Part shown: positions 59,975 to 64,000 of the stretch, piece after piece
Layout of the letters: each line of letters begins with the position of its first letter
Position numbering within the stretch: the first letter of the stretch is position 1
Origin: Polyangiaceae bacterium
GTDB taxonomy: Bacteria > Myxococcota_A > Polyangia > Polyangiales > Polyangiaceae
Length of the DNA: 64,000 nt
Assembly: GCA_019637265.1 (NCBI GenBank)
Contig: JAHBVY010000005.1
Span: 186,001 to 250,000, forward strand
Direction: 5' to 3'
Notes under the pieces: model-generated
Databases searched by the model: none
The model's input: the letters and a program-made list of their open reading frames with translations, nothing else
Told to the model about the DNA's origin: nothing
Made by a program: the position numbers and the translations under genes

Positions 59975-62034
59975 CGGAGCCCCTCCCCGCCGACGTACTC
60001 ATCCTCCCAATCCTCTCCGTCGAACGGCCAGTATTCTTCGTCCGAACGCAGGTAGCGAGCGGCGTCCAGGGAGTCCACCGCCTGCTGTGGTAAGAGCCCC
60101 TGACTGAGTGCCTCCACCTCCAACTCCAGCGCGCGCTTCCTCCCCAGCACGGTTTCGATGCGGCCAAGCCGCGCGCGACGGATGAGGCGCGAGAGGCGCT
60201 TCTCCACCCGCAAGAGCGCCTCCACCGCCAGCTTCTCTTGCTGGGCGATCAAGGTGGCCCGCAGCCGCGAGCCTTGGTTGTAAAGCTCCGCCGCCCGGGC
60301 GCGCTCCTCGGCGACCAGCCCGGGCAGCGCAGCGCCCGTCGACGCGGGGCCGGCGCTGGCCGCTTCGCGCGTCTGCGAGCGCGCGTCGGCGGCGCGCTTC
60401 TCCAGCGCCGCGAGCGCCTTGGTGAGCGACTCGAGCTCCGCCTTGGCCTGCGCACCCTTCACCTTACCGCTCGCCTCACGCACCAGGCGCCGCAGCTCAC
60501 CGAGCTGCGCGTCAATGGCAGCCAGGCTGTCTTCCGGTGTCATCGCGCCATCCGCCTCGGGGCGCAGCTCGCCCGGCTTGGCGAGCACCGCCTGGGTGTC
60601 GGTGAGCTCACCCAGGGTGACGCGCAGGCCACGCTGTTGATGCTCGAGCCGCGCCAGGCGCCGTGAGGCCGCGCCGTAGGCTGCGTCCAACCGCAAGAGC
60701 GCCGCGACCGCGCGGATCTGACGAGCGTCCCCCAGCACCCCCGAGGCAGCTGGGTCAGCGCCGCTCTCGATCGCCGCCACGAAGCGGCGCACCGCCTGCT
60801 TGTCGGTGCGGAGCGCGCGCGTGGCGTCGCGCACCGGCTCGTAGCGGCGCAAGAACTCCTTCAGCTTGCGATCGGCCTTGGGGAACTCACAGCTCGCGAG
60901 ATCCACGTAGGCGTCGAGGATCCACGCTTCGTCCTCGTACGCGTGGTGCACGCCGCGGGCCTTGAGCTCATCCAAGAGGTCGCGCGCGCCGCGGTAATCC
61001 TTCGCCTCATAGCGGCCGGTGGCGGACTCATACAGCGCCTCCGGCAGGCTCTCCGAGTCCGCTGGGACCAAGTAGTAGTAGTAGCGCGCGTCATCGAAGC
61101 GCAGCTGCTCGTGCGCCACCCGCCCCAACGCCAAGCGCGCCAAATCACGCACCCGGAAGAAATCCGAACCGCCGAACAGGAGCGCCTGCTTGGGCGTGGC
61201 CTTTGGGTCGGCCACCTTACAAAACAGCGCCTCGCCCTTGGCGAGCTGACCGCGCTCCACCTCGATCAAGCCCGAGAGGTACGTCGCCTGCGCCCAGAAG
61301 CGTGAGCGCGGCGCGACCCGCGCGAAGGCAGCGAGCGCCTGCGTGGGGCGCTTCATCCGCTCGTGCGCGCGCCCCTCCAGGTAAGCGATGTCCGAGCGTT
61401 GCTCTGGCGGCGCCTTCGCCTTGGCCGCCTCGAGCGCCTTCAAGAAGTCAGTAGGGTTGTCGCTCTCCAGCCCGAAGTCCACCAAGCTGCGCACCGCGCG
61501 GCGGAACCACAGGTCCGCCTTGGGCACGGTGAGCAGGCGCTCCAGGTAGCCGCGCGCCGGCAGCTGCGCGCCCGCGCGCCCCAACGAGTCACCCAGCCAG
61601 AACAGGCAAGCGCGGCCCTCTTCGGTGTTGGCGAAGGCGTCGAAGCGATCCGACTCCACCACGTACACCAGCTGCCCGATCGCCTCATCGCGGCGCCCTT
61701 CGCCGAGCTTGGCCTCCACCTCGCGCAGCTCGTCCTTGAGGCGCTGCCTCGAGATCGGCGCGCTCGCGCCGAGCCGCTGAGCGCGCAGCGCCTCCTGATA
61801 GGCGCGCATGGACGCAGCACCTGACGACTTACCCGGCGCCTTGGACGGCGCCTTACTCGGTGCTTTGGATGGCGCCTTCGGGGCACTCGGTGCCGCCGGA
61901 GCGCTCGGTGCCGCGCTCGGCGCATCCGAAGCGGCGCTGGGAGCCGGCTGCGCGGCGCTCGGCGACGCGACCAGCGCGAGCCCGAGCCCCGCCAGGATCC
62001 CCGCGGTCCTCGAGAGCGAGCCCAAACCGACCAT
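59971..62034 (-). CDS. Periplasmic TPR and coiled-coil protein
   Basis: 687 residues. A signal peptide (GILAGLGLALVASPSAAQP, cleaved near 28) is followed by an Ala/Pro/Ser/Lys linker with repeated KAPSKAPSKAP to about residue 72. TPR-like repeats follow (RDEAIGQLVYVVESDRFDAF, RSDIAYLEGRAHERMKRPTQ, LARLALGRVAHEQLRFDDAR). The last 200 residues are charged coiled-coil (LEHQQRGLRVTLGELTDTQA; AELESLTKALAALEKRAADA), ending with an acidic-aromatic tail SDEEYWPFDGEDWEDEYVGG. That tail type recurs in myxobacterial envelope TPR proteins. Start and stop overlap those of both neighbours, so translation is coupled. Confidence 0.8.
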   Translation of the reverse strand: MVGLGSLSRTAGILAGLGLALVASPSAAQPAPSAASDAPSAAPSAPAAPSAPKAPSKAPSKAPSKAPGKSSGAASMRAYQEALRAQRLGASAPISRQRLKDELREVEAKLGEGRRDEAIGQLVYVVESDRFDAFANTEEGRACLFWLGDSLGRAGAQLPARGYLERLLTVPKADLWFRRAVRSLVDFGLESDNPTDFLKALEAAKAKAPPEQRSDIAYLEGRAHERMKRPTQALAAFARVAPRSRFWAQATYLSGLIEVERGQLAKGEALFCKVADPKATPKQALLFGGSDFFRVRDLARLALGRVAHEQLRFDDARYYYYLVPADSESLPEALYESATGRYEAKDYRGARDLLDELKARGVHHAYEDEAWILDAYVDLASCEFPKADRKLKEFLRRYEPVRDATRALRTDKQAVRRFVAAIESGADPAASGVLGDARQIRAVAALLRLDAAYGAASRRLARLEHQQRGLRVTLGELTDTQAVLAKPGELRPEADGAMTPEDSLAAIDAQLGELRRLVREASGKVKGAQAKAELESLTKALAALEKRAADARSQTREAASAGPASTGAALPGLVAEERARAAELYNQGSRLRATLIAQQEKLAVEALLRVEKRLSRLIRRARLGRIETVLGRKRALELEVEALSQGLLPQQAVDSLDAARYLRSDEEYWPFDGEDWEDEYVGGEGLR

Positions 62035-62789
62035 CAGTCGATCACCCGCGCGCGGAGCCGCACTCGCAGATCGTACTCACCGTCTTGATCCTCGGGGAAA
62101 TCCTCCGCCATGTCCGAGTCGTCGATCACCCGAAACACCGCCTCCACCCGCTTCTTGTCCGGCACCACGATGCTGAAGCGCGAGCTCTGCCAGGTCTTGT
62201 AGGCCTTGCCGCGCGCGTCGTAGCGCTCGATCTCCACGCCCACCACGTGATGCCCCGGCGCCACGCCGTGCTCGAACACGCGCCGCGGCTCCTCAGCCGC
62301 GAAGCGCGCCGGCGCGCGGTACACCACGCCACCATCGAGCGTGATGACGAGGCTCGAGATGCGCGCGTCATCGCCGTCGGTCTGCACCATCACCTTGAGC
62401 TTGCTCGCGTGCAGCGTGGTGGTGAGCGCGGACACCCGGCCGCGCAGCGCAGCGATCTCGCCGAGCAGCTGATCGTAATTGGGCGGCGCGGCGGGCCCAG
62501 CGCCGTCCGGGAACTCGTCCGCCTCGGGGTTCAAGGGCGAGAGCTTGGGGCCGCCGGTTTGAGGGGGCGGCGGCTCCTCGTCTTCTACGGGCCGCGGCTT
62601 TTCAGCGGCGCCCGCGTCCGCCGCGGCGACCTCGGCTGCCTCCGCCGCTGGCTCCTTGGCGGGCTCCTTCGTCCCCTTACCTTGCGGCTGCGCGAGCGCC
62701 GTGAACGCGCCCAAGAGCAGCACCGCGAGCGCGAGCCCTCCAAACTGCCATCGCCTGTCCCTGACCCCACGCTGCGATCCGCTCCACAT
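62034..62789 (-). CDS. Secreted or anchored hypothetical protein, first gene of the TPR operon
   Basis: 251 residues. A signal or anchor sequence lies at about 15-33 (FGGLALAVLLLGAFTALAQ), followed by a Lys/Glu/Pro/Ala-rich linker to about 100 (for example KGTKEPAKEPAAEAAEVAAA). A short coiled-coil (NYDQLLGEIAALRGRVSALT) precedes a beta-rich C-terminal domain (KLKVMVQTDGDDARISSLVI, TLDGGVVYRAPARF, HHVVGVEIERYDARGKAYKT, YDLRVRLRARVID). Not recognised as a named family. Its TGA shares one base with the next ATG (TGATG). Its position as the leading gene of the four-gene operon suggests a common envelope complex. Confidence 0.75.
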   Translation of the reverse strand: MWSGSQRGVRDRRWQFGGLALAVLLLGAFTALAQPQGKGTKEPAKEPAAEAAEVAAADAGAAEKPRPVEDEEPPPPQTGGPKLSPLNPEADEFPDGAGPAAPPNYDQLLGEIAALRGRVSALTTTLHASKLKVMVQTDGDDARISSLVITLDGGVVYRAPARFAAEEPRRVFEHGVAPGHHVVGVEIERYDARGKAYKTWQSSRFSIVVPDKKRVEAVFRVIDDSDMAEDFPEDQDGEYDLRVRLRARVID

Positions 62790-62982
62790 ACCTGCTCAGG
62801 GTACCATAGCTCGATCGTCCCTTGCGGCCGCGATGCGGCCGGCGCGCTGGCCGACTGATCCCGTCGTTCTCCTCGTGCTCATCGGCGTGACGGCTCCCCA
62901 CGCCATCCCCCGGGTCTCCTCCCCCCAACCGAGCTCACGATTGGGGGCTGTCTACCCCGCGAAGCCAGCGTAAAGAGCGACC

Positions 62983-64000
62983 GTGGACGGTATCACCCAG
63001 GCGCTGCTCGGCGCCGTCGTGGGGCAAGCCAGCGCGGGTCAGCGGCTAGGGCGCCGCGCGGCGTGGTGGGGTGCGCTCGGCGGCATGCTGCCGGACGCGG
63101 ACATCTTCGTGTCGATGCCGTTCGACGAGTTCACCTCCATGTGGGTGCACCGCGGGGAGAGCCACTCGCTGTGGTTTGGTCCGGTGGTGGGCCCGCTCCT
63201 AGGGTGGGGGGTTTGGCGAGTCCATCGCGCGCGCGCAGGGCGCCGGGCCCCCACCGTGGATCTCGAAGCGAACAGCGTCACCGCGCGCGCGTCGCTCCGC
63301 GCCTGGGTCCTCCTGTTCATCCTGGCGCTGCTCACCCACCCCTTGCTCGACGTGTTCACCACCTACGGCACCCAGCTCTTGGCGCCGTTCTCACGCGCGC
63401 GCTTCGCGCTCGACGGCGTCGGCATCATCGATCCAGTTTACTCAGTTATCCTGATCGTTGCGTTGGCGTGGGGTAGCGCCTGGCGCCAGCAACCGCGGCG
63501 CGCCGCGCGGGTGGCGCAAGGGGCGCTCGCGCTGAGCACCAGCTACTTGCTGGTGGGGCTGTGGATGACTCACCGCGTGGAGCAGCGCGCGGCGCGCGAG
63601 CTCGCCGCTCACGGCTACCCCACAAGCTCGATCCACGCCTACACCTCAGTGTTCCAGTTCGGCCTGAAGCGCGTGGTGGCGCACAGCGGCAAGGAGGTGC
63701 TGGTCGGCTACGTGAGCGGCCTCCGCCCCTCCCCCATCGAGTGGCTCAGCTACCCCCTGGAGCCCCACCCCGACGTCGACCGCGTGCTCAACACCCCCCG
63801 CGGCGAGCTGTTCCAATGGTTCGCAAACGGTCAGCTCACCTGGCGAGTCATCCCTGAGCCACCAGCTGACGAGCCCGCCCAACCTCCCAGCGACTCAGTC
63901 AGCCGCCGCGTCGAAATCGACGACCTGCGCTACGGCATGCCCGGCCGCCCCGACCGCGGCTTCTGGGGCATCGTCGCCCACGTGAGCCCGAGCGGCGAGG
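62983..64000 (+). CDS. Metal-dependent membrane hydrolase (YdjM/DUF457 type), partial
   Basis: GTG start at 62983, running in frame to the window edge (339 codons) with no stop, so the C-terminus is missing. Translation begins MDGITQALLGAVVGQASAGQ. The family motifs are present: GALGGMLPDADIFVSMPFDE, VHRGESHSLWFGPVVGP with the conserved HRGxSHS histidines, and LTHPLLDVFTTYGTQLLAPF followed by GVGIIDPVYS. At least three membrane helices lie between residues 40 and 210; a soluble domain follows. The E. coli relative YdjM is a LexA-regulated inner-membrane protein; the substrate is unknown. A G/T module is embedded at 63203-63219, read as WGVWR. It diverges from the TPR operon across 193 nt. Confidence 0.88.
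   Translation, partial: MDGITQALLGAVVGQASAGQRLGRRAAWWGALGGMLPDADIFVSMPFDEFTSMWVHRGESHSLWFGPVVGPLLGWGVWRVHRARAGRRAPTVDLEANSVTARASLRAWVLLFILALLTHPLLDVFTTYGTQLLAPFSRARFALDGVGIIDPVYSVILIVALAWGSAWRQQPRRAARVAQGALALSTSYLLVGLWMTHRVEQRAARELAAHGYPTSSIHAYTSVFQFGLKRVVAHSGKEVLVGYVSGLRPSPIEWLSYPLEPHPDVDRVLNTPRGELFQWFANGQLTWRVIPEPPADEPAQPPSDSVSRRVEIDDLRYGMPGRPDRGFWGIVAHVSPSGE
63203..63223 (+). repeat. G/T-rich module inside the hydrolase gene
   Basis: GGTGGGGGGTTTGGCGAGTC within the coding sequence (GWGVWRV). It may be a chance match because Trp-Gly codons give this sequence. Confidence 0.3.

Overview
The window is about 64 kb of very GC-rich, gene-dense bacterial chromosome. The mixture of genes points to a myxobacterium (Myxococcota), probably on the Polyangia/Sorangium side rather than close to Myxococcus. 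The reasons are proteins with DUF4388/PATAN domains, an FHA-domain protein, three bactofilins in a row, many long lipoproteins with TPR or beta-propeller repeats, and an operon of TPR envelope proteins resembling components of the Glt/Agl gliding machinery. The placement is inferred from gene content only. No rRNA, tRNA, CRISPR array, transposase or prophage was recognised.

Layout. 1-7 kb: a degenerate HD-GYP/receiver/PATAN signalling protein, the ribosomal pair rplM-rpsI, argC (its start codon abuts a 61-nt repeat) and uvrB. 7-18 kb: an unrecognised protein, uppP, a GDP-mannose pyrophosphorylase (manC), a lipoprotein, a DUF962/Mpo1-like protein, a TlpA-like thioredoxin, an orphan NtrY-like kinase and a run of three envelope proteins. 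18-27 kb: 3-hydroxyacyl-CoA dehydrogenase and thiolase, an FHA protein, a MATE transporter, a cyclophilin, a lipoprotein phosphatase and RNase J. 27-31 kb: an AbiE-type toxin-antitoxin pair in reversed order, then a 2-kb block (glycosyltransferase, anchored protein, rhodanese) bounded by perfect 31-bp inverted repeats, then purB. 32-43 kb: a giant BNR-type lipoprotein, an RlmL-like methyltransferase, a membrane metallophosphoesterase, trxA, an SLC13 transporter, a DUF423 protein and a Schlafen/AlbA_2 protein. 44-54 kb: an NrfJ-like OB-fold protein, trmH, three bactofilins followed by pyrE, an outer-membrane barrel, a PanE-like reductase, a second PATAN protein and rlmI. 55-63 kb: a tightly coupled four-gene TPR operon. 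The window ends inside a membrane metal-dependent hydrolase gene.

The most unusual signal is not a gene. A short G/T-rich module (a run of T, five or more G, then TTTGGC or TTGG) recurs about eighteen times on both strands, nearly always between genes and often at gene 3' ends. In at least four copies a nearly constant core is enclosed by 6-7 bp inverted repeats whose sequence differs from copy to copy, and in others it directly follows a stem-loop. A constant loop with a variable stem suggests a structural element (terminator, RNA element or G-quadruplex-in-loop). A second class of repeats, built around CTGACT/AGTCAG, occurs as intergenic tandem arrays and also as in-frame insertions inside at least four otherwise ordinary proteins, reminiscent of the palindromic elements found inside Rickettsia genes.
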